This document shows positions 24,190 through 44,159 of a stretch of DNA of 64,000 nucleotides, piece by piece. How positions within the stretch are numbered: position 1 is the stretch's first letter; every line of letters begins with the position of its first letter. The notes beneath the pieces were generated by a model. It worked only from the letters and a program-made list of their open reading frames with translations, made no database searches and was not told the origin of the DNA. Made by a program: the position numbers and the translations under genes. Source of the DNA: Apostichopus japonicus. Lineage: Eukaryota > Echinodermata > Holothuroidea > Aspidochirotida > Stichopodidae. The stretch is taken from the NCBI RefSeq assembly GCF_037975245.1, contig NC_092570.1, positions 15,422,001 through 15,486,000 of the forward strand, read 5' to 3'.

Positions 24190-24422
24190 GGGGACGGGCC
24201 GAGGGACCAGGGTCCCCCAGCAATTACTAAAATTATTACACCTATATAGTATACGTGTGCATCGGACAGATCGACAAGTATGCATTGAAAAATGGGCAGA
24301 TGCACGTTTCGGAGCCTTGGTAAATATTGGGGGGGGGGGGCTTATCATGCATTTGCCCCCTCAACTTTTTTATTGGGGGGGGGGCTGAGCCCCCCAAGCC
24401 CCCCCCGGTTCCGCCGCCACTG
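24190..24422. mobile_element. Probable MITE fragment, G/C-run rich
   Basis: It has the same composition as neighbouring elements, with poly-G tracts (24331, 24377) and an end of the type CCCCGGTTCCGCCGCCACTG near 24422. The left terminus is degenerate. Confidence 0.45.
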
Positions 24423-24982
24423 CTTATGGTTTGTACCGTCACCACAATGGAACTTATATGTTATTGTTATAAGTGTATTATGCGTATATAGTGCAGTGAA
24501 CCTGCAATTTATCCTTGCCTTTACTGATTATATATAGTGCATTAGGCCTGCTACTTATACTAGCAGTAATAATAATAGTTTACTGTATACTAAAAAAAAT
24601 CTTCTTGTTAAAATAGTCTTTCATTTAATACATTCCTGATGTATTGTTTGTCTGTTGAGTGTTCTATTTGTACCCTCTCTTCTCTCTCTCTCTCTCGTCA
24701 AGAACTGTTATCCCCCCCCCCCCCACCAACATATATTACATACAGGGGCTTTCTACTATATCTCAGGGCAAATACATATATGTCTCTCACCCACCCACAC
24801 ACACCCGCATACATGCCGTTGATCTAGAAACTTAGCTGCTTTAACAGGAATTTTGTATCAAGCAAACATCATTAAAATCTCGATCTACAATCTCACATGC
24901 ATAACAAATATTGATCCAACACTTGACACGTACCAATGCAGGCTAGCTTGTTGTTGTTATATATATATATATATATATATAT

Positions 24983-25210
24983 TAGCGGTTAGTGGTTAGT
25001 GGTTAACGCCGGCGTCTCCCAGTCATGAGATCCCCGGTTCGATTCCCCGCCGACAGCAATGTGTGTCGTCTGGCAGGGGTGTTGTTCGATAACAACTTCC
25101 TGACATGGACGTTAAATGGATGTGTGCCGAGAGATTGGCTTCGGTCAGCTTGCGAGTCTACAAGCCTCCATGGCTTCTTTCGCGAGTTCCTGTTTGCGGG
25201 AAGATCAAAT

Positions 25211-25237
<27 letters not shown>
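24983..25237 (+). mobile_element. tRNA-derived SINE (family S1)
   Basis: An A-box-like GGTTAGTGGTTAACGCCGGC and a B-box-like CCCGGTTCGATTCCCC are followed by the family body (GACATGGACGTTAAATGG, then GGCTTCGGTCAGCTTGCG) and a (CATA)n tail. It inserted next to a TA run (24958-24981). Confidence 0.8.
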
Positions 25238-25243
<6 letters not shown>

Positions 25244-25374
25244 TGCCATTTTTACTTAAATTCACACTTTTAAGAGACAGTTTAGAGTTTGAATAAAAGT
25301 TTATAAAAGTGTAAATTTAAGAACTAACTTTTCAATTTCAGTTTTTGTGTGAATTAATGTATACGATGTGCCAG

Positions 25375-25800
25375 TTTAAGAACAAGTTGAGACGTGCGCA
25401 TGTTAGAAAAATTCTAAAACCTAAATATGAGGTCTGCCCATGCTTCCCTTCTTGAGATACCAGTTTTACAAGATTTTCACAATTTGACCCCTCATGGTGA
25501 CCCCAAATGACCTTTGACCTCCATCATGAACAATAGGCTTCTTGTACTCAATGTGGTACTTCTACACACTAAATGTGAGGTCTGCCCAAGCTTCCTTTCT
25601 TGAGATATTGTGTTTACTAGGTTTCTACAGTTTGACCCCTGGTGATCTCAAATGACCCTTGACCTCCACAGAAAACAATAGGCGTCTTGAACTTAACACA
25701 TACACACCAAACATGAACTTGGTTCAACATTCCCTTCTTGAGATATCGTGTTTACAAGCTGGGCGTCACAAACGCACACAGACCACATACGCCATCATGA
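25375..25800. repeat. Interspersed repeat with ~120-bp internal periodicity
   Basis: Phrases such as TGACCTTTGACCTCCA and CTTCTTGAGATA recur three times at about 120-base spacing. A degenerate relative lies at about 60430-60700. The class is not recognised. Confidence 0.55.
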
Positions 25801-25849
25801 ATGCAAAGGTTACGATATTCATCGAAACCAAAAATTAAACAAACCTTAA

Positions 25850-27060
25850 ATAAGCCACAAGCGACCTGGTTCCCAAACGTTTGAACTATAAAACTGAGTT
25901 ATGAAAGAGAAGTGGGTCTATAAACACATGGGTGGGTTCAAGGCTTCGTGTGAGACGTACACAATACCTTTTGTTCAACTATATAGCTGTGGGGGAGACC
26001 TAGCAAGTAAACATACGACCCTGGCTAGCATATATAACCTCCACTCCTCATCGCGTTCTAACAATTACGGTTCAATCAACTATGCAATGCAATATCTAAA
26101 ACATATAAATGTGACCAGTCATCTATTTCACCCATTGTGTATACAACCGCTCAGTATACGCTGCACTTTCCTTTGAAACCTGCAAGAAGCCAACCGTTGA
26201 CCTTAAATACAGCCGTTATATAATCTCGCTTTTGTCGAAGTTGTAAAGGTAAGAAATAAATTTATCGATATTAACTCTGAAGCAAACTTTCACATAATTT
26301 TAACTTTTTTATTTGAAAACTGTATAAGAATCATGCAAATATATTTAGCCTGTATCTATGTTCGATGTGTGAGAAAAGTGTTGCCAAAAGTACAAATTGT
26401 TTGTACCACTCACACGATACAGGCCATTTGGAAGAGAGTCTGGAAATGTTGTTGAACGTGTGCAGGGGAGGGGGGTTGTTCCCCTCTCCGCGGCTACCGC
26501 CCTACTCAAGTCCCTACTCCATGACGATATACGTTATAAATATATAAATACATATGAAGTAAAAAACCTGTTTATTTGATTGCAATATTTCATATATAGA
26601 GGCTCACTATGAAGAGATAAACACAATATAGTTTCTTCAATTCAAATTGCAAAAAAGAGTTCTTTCCTTCAAAAGTGTCTTTCCATTTTAATCGCAGATA
26701 TTCAGACTGGTAAAATTATACAATTAAAATGTTTAAGTATAAGGAAAATAAAAATATATGAAAATATAATGATAATAATAATAATAACAACTATGTAGTA
26801 GACTTCATTTTGATGAGGGGGGGGGGGTGGAGCAGATATGTTCTTATCCACAGTTTATTTCGTAATGACACCATATTGAACATCATGTTAACACACATAC
26901 ACACACTATATAATCATTTTCTTCACTGTCGTTTTCAAATCTTCCCATTGCTCCTTGCATAGTAAACTGAATGACACGGCTCATTTCGATGGCTCTATGC
27001 TTTGCTGTTGATTAGTGACATTAAAAAACAATGTAGTTCTTTGTCGTGACTTCTAACACT
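25850..27060. other. Region upstream of gene B; possible 5' untranslated exon
   Basis: No coding exon was found. At about 26185-26249 a stretch ends TTGTAAAG|gtaaga, which could be a non-coding first exon of gene B. From 26250 to 27060 the sequence is closely matched at 45740-46560 upstream of gene C, so shared regulatory sequence is plausible but unproven. Confidence 0.35.
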
Positions 27061-27102
27061 TCTAACACTCATCGATAGCGTCACAAAACATATATAAAAA
27101 CA

Positions 27103-27145
<43 letters not shown>

Positions 27146-27149
<4 letters not shown>

Positions 27150-27545
27150 TTCCAGATTATTATATATAGATATTCTAGATTTTCCAACTCATAAACGTTT
27201 TCGGTTATATATATATTCATTCGCCTTTTGTCGTTTACCTCCATTTCGTTAACAAAAAGTCTGTTTAAAGTATCTCTTACGAGATCCGGCTTTGGGAATC
27301 ACAAAGGACTTCGAGTTGGTTAGAATCATGTTTGATATCTAGAGTACGGCAAAATATGTCACCAAAAACAGAACTAGTATTGTTCGATACAGGTGACAAA
27401 CGACTACAGTGGAATTACGACCTTCCTTACCGGTTTTAACCTCTGGACATACAATCGGCGTCCATATATATCCTAGCGGTTGGGGTGTCCGCAAGTGGGG
27501 CGGGAGGCCCAGGTTCGGTAGATTTTCCAACTCATTACGTTTTCG
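27146..27545 (+). mobile_element. SINE family S2, copy 1 of a local duplication
   Basis: It contains a tRNA-like head (CCTAGCGGTTGGGGTGTCCG, then a degenerate B-box GGTTCGGTAG) after a 300-base leader. It is bordered by TA runs. The leader is repeated almost exactly at 27743-28100, and the full family member lies in reverse at 39340-39680. Confidence 0.7.
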
Positions 27546-27683
27546 GTTATATATATATATATATTTATATATGTAGATATATATAAATATATATATATAT
27601 GTATTTATACATATATACATATATACATATATGTATATATATATATATAAATATATATATATATACACACACACATTTGGTTT

Positions 27684-27742
<59 letters not shown>

Positions 27743-27746
<4 letters not shown>

Positions 27747-28100
27747 TTCCAGATTATTATATATAGATATTCTAGATTTTCCAACTCATAAACGTTTTCG
27801 GTTATATATATATTCATTCGCCTTTTGTCGTTTACCTCCATTTCATTAACAAAAAGTATGTTTAAAGTATCTCTTTCGTGATCCGGCTTTGGGAATCACA
27901 AATGACTTCGAGTTGGTTAGAATCATGTTTGATATCTAGAGTAAGGCAAATATGTCACCAAAAACAGAACTAGTATTGTTCGATACAGGTGACAAACGAC
28001 TACAGTGGAATTACGGCCTTCCTTACCGGTTTTAACCTCTGGACATTGAATCGGCGTCCATATATATCCTAGCGGTTGGGGTGTCCGCAAGTGGGGCGTA
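27743..28100 (+). mobile_element. SINE family S2, copy 2 of a local duplication
   Basis: Near-identical to 27146-27500, and truncated just after the GTCCGCAAGTGGGGCG segment, where a TA run begins. The two copies and their TA flanks suggest a tandem duplication of about 600 bp mediated by the microsatellites. Confidence 0.75.
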
Positions 28101-28157
28101 ATTATATATATATATATGTATTTATACATATATATATATACACACACACACATGTGG

Positions 28158-28254
<97 letters not shown>

Positions 28255-28255
28255 T
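28101..28255. repeat. (TA)n and (CA)n microsatellites upstream of gene B
   Basis: A long TA run is interrupted by two short CACACA tracts. Shorter TA runs occur at 27106-27145, 27550-27660 and 27686-27742. The Tyr-Ile frames are artefacts. Confidence 0.95.
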
Positions 28256-28432
28256 TTGGTTTTTAAATAAGTTTTTTTTTTTTGTTTTGTGTGATTTATC
28301 ACATCACTGTTTGTATAGCAATCCTGTTCATTCTGTTGACCCGGGTGCTTTCACATCTTGTTAATTACTTATTTATCTTATTCTGTTTTTTTTCGGTGTT
28401 TTTAAATAATTTTATTATTGTTCCTGCAGGTG

Positions 28433-35622
<7,190 letters not shown>

Positions 35623-35942
35623 ACTGTACAACAATAAGAAACTAGTTTTGGGCCTTCTACGACATTTACGAATTTTAATGGTTTCTACGATAAAAGTTCA
35701 ACGAACGCAGGGTGGAGAATTTATCACTTTCATAATTAATTCATAAAATTAAATATACAAGTATTATCTTATTAACTTTTCAAGTAAGGTACACGGAGAA
35801 ATATTGAATAATGTATTTGTACTGTAAACGTTTTAACTGTATTTTTTTTCTTTGCTGAATACATTTTCCTCAGTATATTATAATTTGCAATCAAATGGCA
35901 AATTAAATGATTTCAGTAAATTACCTAACTATATGTTGATCG

Positions 35943-36099
35943 GTATATATATATATATATATATATACATATATAAATATATATTTATATATATATATAT
36001 ATATACATATATGTATATATATATATATATATATAGATATAGATATATATATATATATATATACATACATACATATTTATATATATATAAATATAGGCC

Positions 36100-36137
<38 letters not shown>

Positions 36138-36138
36138 G
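35943..36138. repeat. (TA)n microsatellite downstream of gene B
   Basis: Interrupted TA repeats lie in the probable 3' flank or untranslated region of gene B. Confidence 0.9.
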
Positions 36139-36279
36139 TCGTCCACAATTTTATTACAGCTTCATTTTATGTTGAATTTCATGGGGAAAAACTGCAGATT
36201 AATTGTAAAAGAATCGTATGAAGTGTCTCGTCAACGTGATAGTTTTTCAAGTGTATGGTCTTAGCACATTCATGGCGTC

Positions 36280-36285
36280 AATAAA
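36280..36285 (+). terminator. Candidate poly(A) signal of gene B
   Basis: This is the first clear downstream AATAAA seen, about 660 bases after the stop. Closer to the stop only variant hexamers are seen, so the true site is uncertain. Confidence 0.35.
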
Positions 36286-36289
36286 CTGG

Positions 36290-37545
36290 TTTGGGAGAAA
36301 ATTGTCTTCGATTTTGATTATTTGTTTCAGGATGTACTAAGGATTCCCACAGGAACTTAATTTATCGATACATTGACATGTTTAGTCAGTTTGGAGTACT
36401 GAATCGGCGCGGTACTCTTATCTTTTAGTAGTAGAAAGCTCCCATATCAGCAGCAGATACCCTCGCTCTCACCCCCAAACCCCACCCCACCCCTCCCCCA
36501 CCCACCGCCACCTCTCCTCCCATCTCTATCGACTTCAAAGTCGTATTAGTGTGTAAGGTAAAAATTGTCATCCGCAATCGTTTAGCGACCCCTTTCCACT
36601 CCTCGATTGTTCATATATGTTAGTTATGAGTTAAGTTATAAATTGTCTTGGCTGAAGTTTACTAGGCCAAATGTGTTTTTACGGCAGGCGGGCGGTTATT
36701 CTGATAGGTGCATCCTTTTGTTTCATCGGTTGATCAAAGCCTTTAAATCTCACAATTAAAGATTATAAACATGCAGATTTAACTAGTAAAAAATAGATAG
36801 GATATCCCTCCATTCCACTTATGAGTCTTGTAAAAAATCATCGAGAAAAACAAAATGGCAAAGAGATTTGCTAAGAGAATTTCAAGTTGTCTTGAGTTTT
36901 CTTTCCAAAGTTTATAATGCAGGATGTGTATTATTTTTTTTATAGAGTGGTTAGTTATATTATGAACGTTCCCATTTATACTCATAATCAACTTATTTAA
37001 CAAAATACACAGCAGGAGGATTTCCTGGTAATTATGGTCGAACGATTTCTTGTTATTAAACCCTGTATATCCTTGGATTTGTATCCCAGGAAGAAACCCG
37101 TAATAACCAATTAAACAGAAAAGAGTAGGAAAACAATGAGGCCAGATATCGGGGGAAAAAAAAGAAGATAGTTGAAAAGCATACCCCATAGCAAACGTTC
37201 ATTTTTGGGGATTATGTGTTTGGAACATCTTCTATAAGCATCCTGATAAAGTTATACATTAAATTCATTCTAGAGAAAAACAATACTTGAGGTTGCTACG
37301 ATTTGTCCCAAAAGTGATTTTGAAGCAAACAGGCATCTGATGTCACAGATGCAAACTGACATATTTGTTTAATTTCTCTTTCTCAAATTTAAATCTAATG
37401 TTCTTCATCACAATTAGGATGCATTAATATATGAATACACTGTATAGTCATTTGAGGTATTGATAACTTCAAATTCCCCTACAAACAAATAGGGCACCTG
37501 ACAACTACAAGGTTAACTAACAATAAAGTGTGCAACTATGACGTC
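36290..37545. other. Intergenic, no gene recognised
   Basis: AT-rich sequence. The minus-strand frame at 36779-37189 (136 codons) is rich in Ile, Phe, Lys and Asn as expected from base composition and has no recognisable domain. It is not supported as a gene. Confidence 0.5.
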
Positions 37546-37551
37546 ACTTAA

Positions 37552-37941
37552 AGGCATTGAAGACTCGCCCCAAACCGCGTGCCGCCCTCCGAAAAATGTT
37601 AACTTTCCGTTGCTGGCAAGTGAAGTTTTCTTCTTGTCGCTACAAAATGCAGACAGTAATGAAACGTGATACCTTGTTATCTTTTATCTGGACCTGAGAT
37701 CAGGGAGTTCCATAACAACTCCCTGATGAGATGTCCATCGATGCTATGTTCACTGCGTTGTGGGTATTAACCGTAGCTGCATGTATTGACTGTACACCAG
37801 TGTCTAATTAACGACGTTAGCAAGTTGTGTGTGTATTTTCTGTGATCGATGGTGGTGTCTAACTCTTCTGTTACACCTCATCCGAAACTAGGTCAGATTA
37901 CCGGCATCGGACTTTTCTTTATGCGCGAGTCTTCACTCCCT
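37552..37941. mobile_element. TTAA-flanked MITE, second copy
   Basis: It starts AGGCATTGAAGACTCGCC and ends GCGCGAGTCTTCACTCCCT, flanked by TTAA (37548-37551, 37942-37945). It is closely similar along its length to 11976-12326. A small inverted repeat, CAGGGAGTT / AACTCCCTG, at 37702-37724 is specific to this copy. Confidence 0.8.
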
Positions 37942-38549
37942 TTAAATTATAGACTCTGACAATATCCACTATCAATATCTTGAACATAAAATACTCTTAG
38001 TACATTGGTTAAAAATTAGTTCTTTTTGGATTATGAACTAATAGACAAATGAGTTCTAAACTATAAGGCATTTGTTAAACAGCGCTCTCTATTTAAGAAG
38101 CAAGGCGTCCATCATGACAAAACTATTGATTACACTACTGTGAATGACCCTTTACGTGGTTGATATAGCCTATGAAAGAATATGGTGCCTTCGTATAATA
38201 ACAGGAATATCTCAGCAATGGCGAAAGGATATACCACCGTTTTAAGCCTACTAATAGCGGCACGTTAGTTCAAATGACATACGAATCATAATTATGCAGT
38301 CTTGCTTTTTTTCTTAGTTCTTTCTTTGGTCCACGTTAGTTAAGTTTTTACTTATTTGAACTTCCCTTGTCATATTCATTATACAAAGATATTGTACAAT
38401 ATATATACTTGTAGGCCATGTTTTACATATTTACACATAGTTAACTTTAATACATGTATAAATATATACATGTATATACATGTAGCACGACTTTACAATT
38501 TAACCCTGGTCATTGGTAACTTGTCACACCTACACACCAAAGTGTGCAC

Positions 38550-38815
38550 AATTCAATCAATCTCTCCTGGGGCACCACGGTGCACCACAACCACGTGTCC
38601 CCCGGGGGACTTCCACCGGTGCAGCCACAAACCGGCGCACACAACTATATTTACCAGTTACCTCGCAAGTCCCCATTTATACACCTGGGTGAAGAGAGGC
38701 AATGGAGAAAAAGCGCCTTGCCCAAGGACAAACGTAATGATCTGGCCAGGGCTCGAACCTGTAATCCTTAGATCACAAGTCCACTGCCTTAGCCACTTGA
38801 CCACAACGCCCTCCT
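38550..38815 (-). mobile_element. tRNA-derived SINE (family S3)
   Basis: On the minus strand the tRNA-like head reads GTTGTGGTCAAGTGGCTAAG followed by the B-box GGTTCGAGCCCTGG. A conserved centre follows with CCTTGGGCAAGGCGC and CATTGCCTC. That centre resembles the deuterostome (Deu-type) SINE core known from several animal SINEs; this is recalled, not searched. The plus-strand frame at 38356-38874 is read from it by chance. Confidence 0.7.
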
Positions 38816-38877
38816 GTATTACATATTTACACATAACTTATATTAACTTATGTAACTTAACCATATGTAACTGACCA

Positions 38878-38881
38878 TATA

Positions 38882-38949
<68 letters not shown>

Positions 38950-39330
38950 TCTATAAAGATAGATAGATAGACATATAGCTATAGCTCCACCTATTTCTAT
39001 CTCTCTGTCTGTCTCTCTGTCTCCACGTCTCTCCACCTCTGTCTCTCTATCTATCTATCTGTCTATCTGTCTGTCTCTCTGTCTATCTATCTATCTGTCT
39101 ATCTGTCTGTCTATCTGTCTATCTGTCTATCTCTCTGTCTGTCTGTCTGTCTGTCTATCTATCATATATAAGTTAACTATGTGTAAATATAGATAGATAG
39201 ACATATAGCTATAGCTCCACCTATATCTTTCTCTCTCTGTCTGTCTCTCTGTCTCCACGTCTCTCCACCTCTGTCTCTCTGTCTCTGTCTATCTGTCTAT
39301 CTACCTATCTATATATATATATATATATAT
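38878..39330. repeat. (TA)n and (CTGT/CTAT)n microsatellite block
   Basis: TA runs at 38878-38946 and 39309-39335 flank two related segments of CTGTCTCT/CTATCTAT repeats. A segment containing ATAGCTATAGCTCCACCTAT occurs at both 38975 and 39205, so the block is itself duplicated. Confidence 0.9.
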
Positions 39331-39339
39331 ATATAAATG

Positions 39340-39674
39340 AAAATCTTTATGAGTTGGAAAATCAAGAACAGTGAAAAAACTTTCAGCCTCCACCGGGATT
39401 CGAACCACGGGCCTCCCGCTCTGTACGCGGACACCCTAACCACTAGGCTATGGACGCTGATTGTATGTCCAGAGGTTCGAAACCGGTAAGGAAGATCGTA
39501 ATTCCACTGTAGGCGTTTGTCACCTATATCGAACAATACTAGTTCTGTTTTTGGTGACATATTTTGCCCTACTCTAGAGATCAAACATGATGCTATCCAA
39601 CTCGAAAATCATTTGTGATTCCTAAAGCCGGATCTCGAAAGAGATACTTTGAACAGACTTTATGTTAATGCAAT

Positions 39675-39680
<6 letters not shown>
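39340..39680 (-). mobile_element. tRNA-derived SINE (family S2), fullest copy
   Basis: On the minus strand it shows GCCTAGTGGTTAGGGTGTCC (A-box-like) and GGTTCGAATCCCGGTGG (B-box) near its 3' end, preceded by about 230 bases shared with 27146-27460 and 27743-28060. It is bordered by TA runs at both sides. Confidence 0.75.
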
Positions 39681-39745
<65 letters not shown>

Positions 39746-39799
39746 ATATATATATATACATATATAAGTTAACTATGTGTAAATATGTAATTCATGGAC

Positions 39800-40440
39800 A
39801 TCTGGCAGTGGTGGCCCACCAATACAAAGTACTGGAAATGCCCATCCCTTACATATTAAGTGATACCTATCTTTTCCCAGTAGGTTCCAACTGGTTACCT
39901 CATGAGCTGACCTAGGTCCATGAGGGGGTGGGCATTTGGGGGTCTTCTGGCATGGGTACCCCCATCCCTACTAATAGAAATTACTGGAAATGCCCATCCC
40001 TTACATATAGAGTCCTGCCAATCCTTTTCCAGTAATTTTCAACTGGTTACCTCATTGGCTGACCTAGGTCAATGAGGGGATGGGCATGGGCATTTTGGGG
40101 GTCCACTGGCAGGGGTACCCCACTTATAGAAATTAATGGAAATGCCTATCTTTACATATAGAGTCCTGTCAATCAGTTTCCAGTAGTTTTCAACTGGTTA
40201 CCTCATGAGCTGACCTAGGTCAATGAGGGGATGGGCATTTTGGGGGTCCACTGGCAGGGGTACCTCACCAAAAAAAAATACTGGAAATGCCCATCCCTTG
40301 TATCTGTAGTCCTAACCATCATTTTCCAGTAGGTTTCAAGTGGTTACCTCATGAGCTGACCTAGGCCATTCGTGAGGGGTTAATGATTGATGACTGGCGA
40401 AGCTACCCCACCACCAATAATTAATGGCGATGGCCATTTG
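39800..40440. repeat. ~150-bp tandem repeat, four units
   Basis: The phrase ACTGGAAATGCCCATCC recurs near 39831, 39982, 40136 (degenerate) and 40281. The units also share TGGTTACCTCATGAGCTGAC and GATGGGCATTT motifs. No coding potential. Confidence 0.85.
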
Positions 40441-40619
40441 TTGCTCTTGGGGCCATACCTGACACATTGTACTTACTTTGATGGGGTTACCAATGAAAGT
40501 TGATCTAGTTTAGCTTTTTAGGTGACTTTAAAATTGCCCTCCCAGCCACATCCACCACAGCAGGTTTGCCAGTCGTCTGGTTTCATATACAGGAATGCAC
40601 TGTGAACATTGTGATGTAC

Positions 40620-43600
40620 AAGGCAATTGGTTACCTTCCCAGCTAACCAAACCCTCTGGGCTACCGGTCTAAGACCAGCATCGCTAAATTATAGGCAAAA
40701 CCAATCCTCAGGTTGGAGAAGACAGACGCCACTCAATCTTGCAGTAGTTCCAGATAGGCTACGAGACGGGGTAGGACTTGACTCGACACACCCGGAGCTT
40801 AGCCACACCCGGAGCTTAGCCTTTAAGATCCTCCTTCGATGCCCGGCCCTAGGTGTGCCCACCCTGGCATGGTTTAGGGTAGGGGTATTTTGTTACAATA
40901 CGCCCATCGATGGGAAGTCTTGGTTCCGGACGTTTGGATTTTGGGCGTGGTATCCGTGGGGCACCAGATAGAATTTATCACTCCGCCAGACGGCGGAGGG
41001 AGGAGAACAACACCAACACCCAAGCAAGGATCCGAACCAACGCCGGGCACTGGAGATAGAATTTAAAATGTTTAAACACGAGGCCACTAAACAGAGCGTT
41101 TATCACACCAAAGCTCTTCAAGATGGAGACGCTCTCCGTCATAGAACCATCCCTCAGCAGGGAAATGTGGGCATCGACGGTGGATCTGAAGGACGCCTCA
41201 CTTTACGTACCAATCCACCCAACGCATCAACGCTTCCTCGAGTTCAACTACAGAGGGGTAGACTCCAAGTTCGTTGCACTGCCGTTCGGACTTTCCTCCT
41301 CACCAGGAGTGTTTACCCGCGTGGCCGGCGCAGCATTAAAAGACCTTCGTCGGAGAGGTATTCCCCTCTCCGTATACTTAGACGACTGTTTTGTACCGGG
41401 CGAATCTTACCAAGATACGGCGGACAACACCGCCCTTTCAGTAAATCTCCTGATACACCTGGGATGCATTATCAACATGGAGATATCGAACTTGATACCG
41501 AGTCAAGAAGTCAAGTACCTCGGGGCCCATCTCGATTTCACCGAAGGGACGATCTGTATGGCACAGGTTTGGTTACGACTCTTAGGGTTGATGACCAGCC
41601 TAGTAGACATCATCCCATTCTACAGGCTGCGGATGAGACCAATCCAGGTAGACCTGTTGAGATTCTACAGACTAGACCTGGAAAAACAGGTTCCGATGTC
41701 ACAACTAGAGCCACAACACCAACTTTGATGGCAACCTCCGAGAATAGTGCCAAGGGAAAGCCATTTCACCAAGAAAGATCCTTAACACCAATCACTTCGG
41801 ACGCCTCATTGACGGTCTGGAGGCGTTCTGCTAGGCACTCACAGTACCGGGGCTTAAAAAAATTACCATATTAGCGAACAGTATCGAACAGTAACATTAT
41901 CGAAGCAGTAGCATGAGCACTCCACCACTATCAGGAGCAAATCAGGGGCTACACTGTTACAGCGTTCACCGACAGCACAACGGTGGTCGCCTACATCAAC
42001 AAACGGGGGGAGGGGGCAGGTCAACGCGACTATATCAAGCAATAGGATCCTTCTCCACTGGTGCATACAAAACGATATTACTGCTCAGGGCCTCCCACGT
42101 CGCTTGGAAAGATAATCAGTTGGCAGACGCTCTCTCCAGAGGGAGAGTGGTCCCAAGAACATCGTTACATGCAAACAACTCTTCAGCATTTCCGGCCTCT
42201 TTGCGCAAGTCAAGAATAACAAATTTCCAACCTTTTGTTCCAGGATGTTTTACCCACTAGCCTGGGCAAGCGACGCGATGGATGTCAATATCATCAAACG
42301 GAATGGAAGCATATGCCTTTCCGCTACTGTACCTCATTATCGAAAGTATTGCTGTAGCTGAAGAGGTCCGTAACAAGATTACTCCTCATAGCTCCCAGAT
42401 GGCCCAGAAGACGATGTTTCCCTCTCCACCTCGACTTTCTCTGTGGAGTTCCACGCATCCTACCGGATTCCCCGCACCTGCTTACCCAAGCCAAGGGTAG
42501 AATCTTCCACCCAAATATCCGATCTGTCAACTTGACTGCGTGGCCCTTGTCACTTATTCTACGAGACTTGGTAGGTTCTACCGATGGTGTGCGGACTCAC
42601 AGGTTGATCCATCTTCACATTCAGGGTATGACAAGTCGAAGAACTGTTGTCCGGAAGCTCCCACACTCCAGGAGCATAACCGGAATCCTCAGAGATATAG
42701 CAAGTTACCCTTTCGAACCAATGGCATTGTCATCTGTACGGCACCAAATGTACAAGACCGTGTTCTTAGTAGCATCAGTAGAAGAAGCTGCCTCTATGCG
42801 CTCTCCGTGGCGGAGGGTCAGATGCGCTTTGTTACTCACTAGGTTCGTCTGATTCCCGACTTCGAGCCTGGGGACATTTTTCTTCCCAAAAGCTCACATT
42901 TCTCGTCAATGAGGGTGGACAGACTATGGTGCCTAGTTAGGGCACTACTATGGTACATCGAAAGAACTAAAACAATACGTACATCATCGAAGCTATTCAT
43001 CCTTTCAGCCGCACCTCACTCTCCAGCCTCTAAGGATACTATTTCAAGATGGTTGGTATGGCTGATTCAACCCGAGTCTGAGAAAGTTGTACTTGGAAGT
43101 AGTGTGAATGGGTTTAAGAATGCTTTGGACAAGCACTTTAAAAATTGTAATCGGGTCTGAGTGTTTGTGTCTTCAGTTTTCTTCCCTCGGTCCTCGATGG
43201 GGACCTGAGTGTCCCTCCCGATCCCTTTTTCTACTAAACTAAACTTAACTAAACCCCAGTCTGCAAGGGGAGAAATAATACGAGCACACGATCTTAGGAG
43301 GCCAGGCGTCCTCCAAGGCTCTGCTTGCATGTGTTCCTTTAGAGGATATCGTAAGAGCAGCAGCATCGAAGACTCAGTCAACTTTTGTGGCCGCATATTT
43401 GACCGACACTCTTGCATCGGCTTTTGGGCGTGCAGTGTTGGGAATTTCTTCGGGTAGGTCCCGCACGTTTGGTCTCCCGCCATTGCAACAGTGCCACTCC
43501 GTGCAGACGTGGAGTGGGATACAGGTAAGAGGGGAGCAAAGTAAACTCCCCAAACCTTATTGGTTTGGGGATTTACGAGCGACGATACTTACCTGTCTCT

Positions 43601-43660
43601 CCCTCCTCCACCACCACCAGCAGGACCTACACCTAAGCAACATCCCTTGACTTGACGGCG
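40620..43660 (+). mobile_element. Degenerate DIRS-type retrotransposon
   Basis: Remnants occur in order but in different frames. Reverse transcriptase at about 41100-41700 shows DLKDASLYVPIHP, ALPFGLSSSPGVF and the catalytic-type YLDD. RNase H at about 41790-42170 shows TSDASLTVW, FTDSTTVVAYINK and NQLADALSRG. A tyrosine-recombinase region at about 42540-43450 shows TISRWLVWLIQ, AHDLRR and a C-terminal AASKTQSTFVAAYLTD stretch. A recombinase in place of an integrase is the hallmark of DIRS/Ngaro elements. Multiple frameshifts and stops make it inactive. An inverted repeat, CCCCAAACC / GGTTTGGGG, lies near the right end (43549-43571). The left boundary is uncertain. Confidence 0.8.
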
Positions 43661-44159
43661 GAAGACCCGTATCTGTTACACAATGTTTACAAGAACGTTG
43701 ACGTTTTCTGTGTGTGTTTAGGTCGACCTTAGCTTTGTCTAGTTCCAATTAACGGCTTACATCATAACATTAGAACCCCCCCCCCCCCAAAAAAAAAGGT
43801 TTTGGCAAATATTATTGACCAATAAAAATATGGCAAATATTATTATTGATATCCGGTAAACTTTTGAGCATTTATAAGTGCGATCATTTACTTCGCCCCT
43901 CTTTTACATGTCTCCTAATCCACATCTGCACTTTCCTATCTACCTATCTACACATTGGAAAGTTTCAGCACTGCGCCCTCACTCCCTGAGCACCGTCTAC
44001 TTAACCCTCCTTCCGAAAGTATACGATTCAGGAAGAACGCTGCGCATTTTCGTCTGCAAAATTTGCTTCAACACTTTGGATCGTTACCGTGTTCGGATTG
44101 GATCCCTCCCTTTATACTGGAATATTATTTCTCGTCACTACTAAGAAGCACTGTGTAGG

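Noticed and set aside
36779-37189. 136-codon minus-strand frame
   Set aside because: Composition follows the AT bias, and there is no domain, homologous exon or splice context.
38735-38815. tRNA-Leu-like gene on the minus strand
   Set aside because: A- and B-boxes are present, but the sequence continues into a conserved SINE body and lacks paired ends.
43067-43483. 138-codon minus-strand frame
   Set aside because: It is antisense to the recombinase region of the DIRS relic, which is recognisable on the plus strand.
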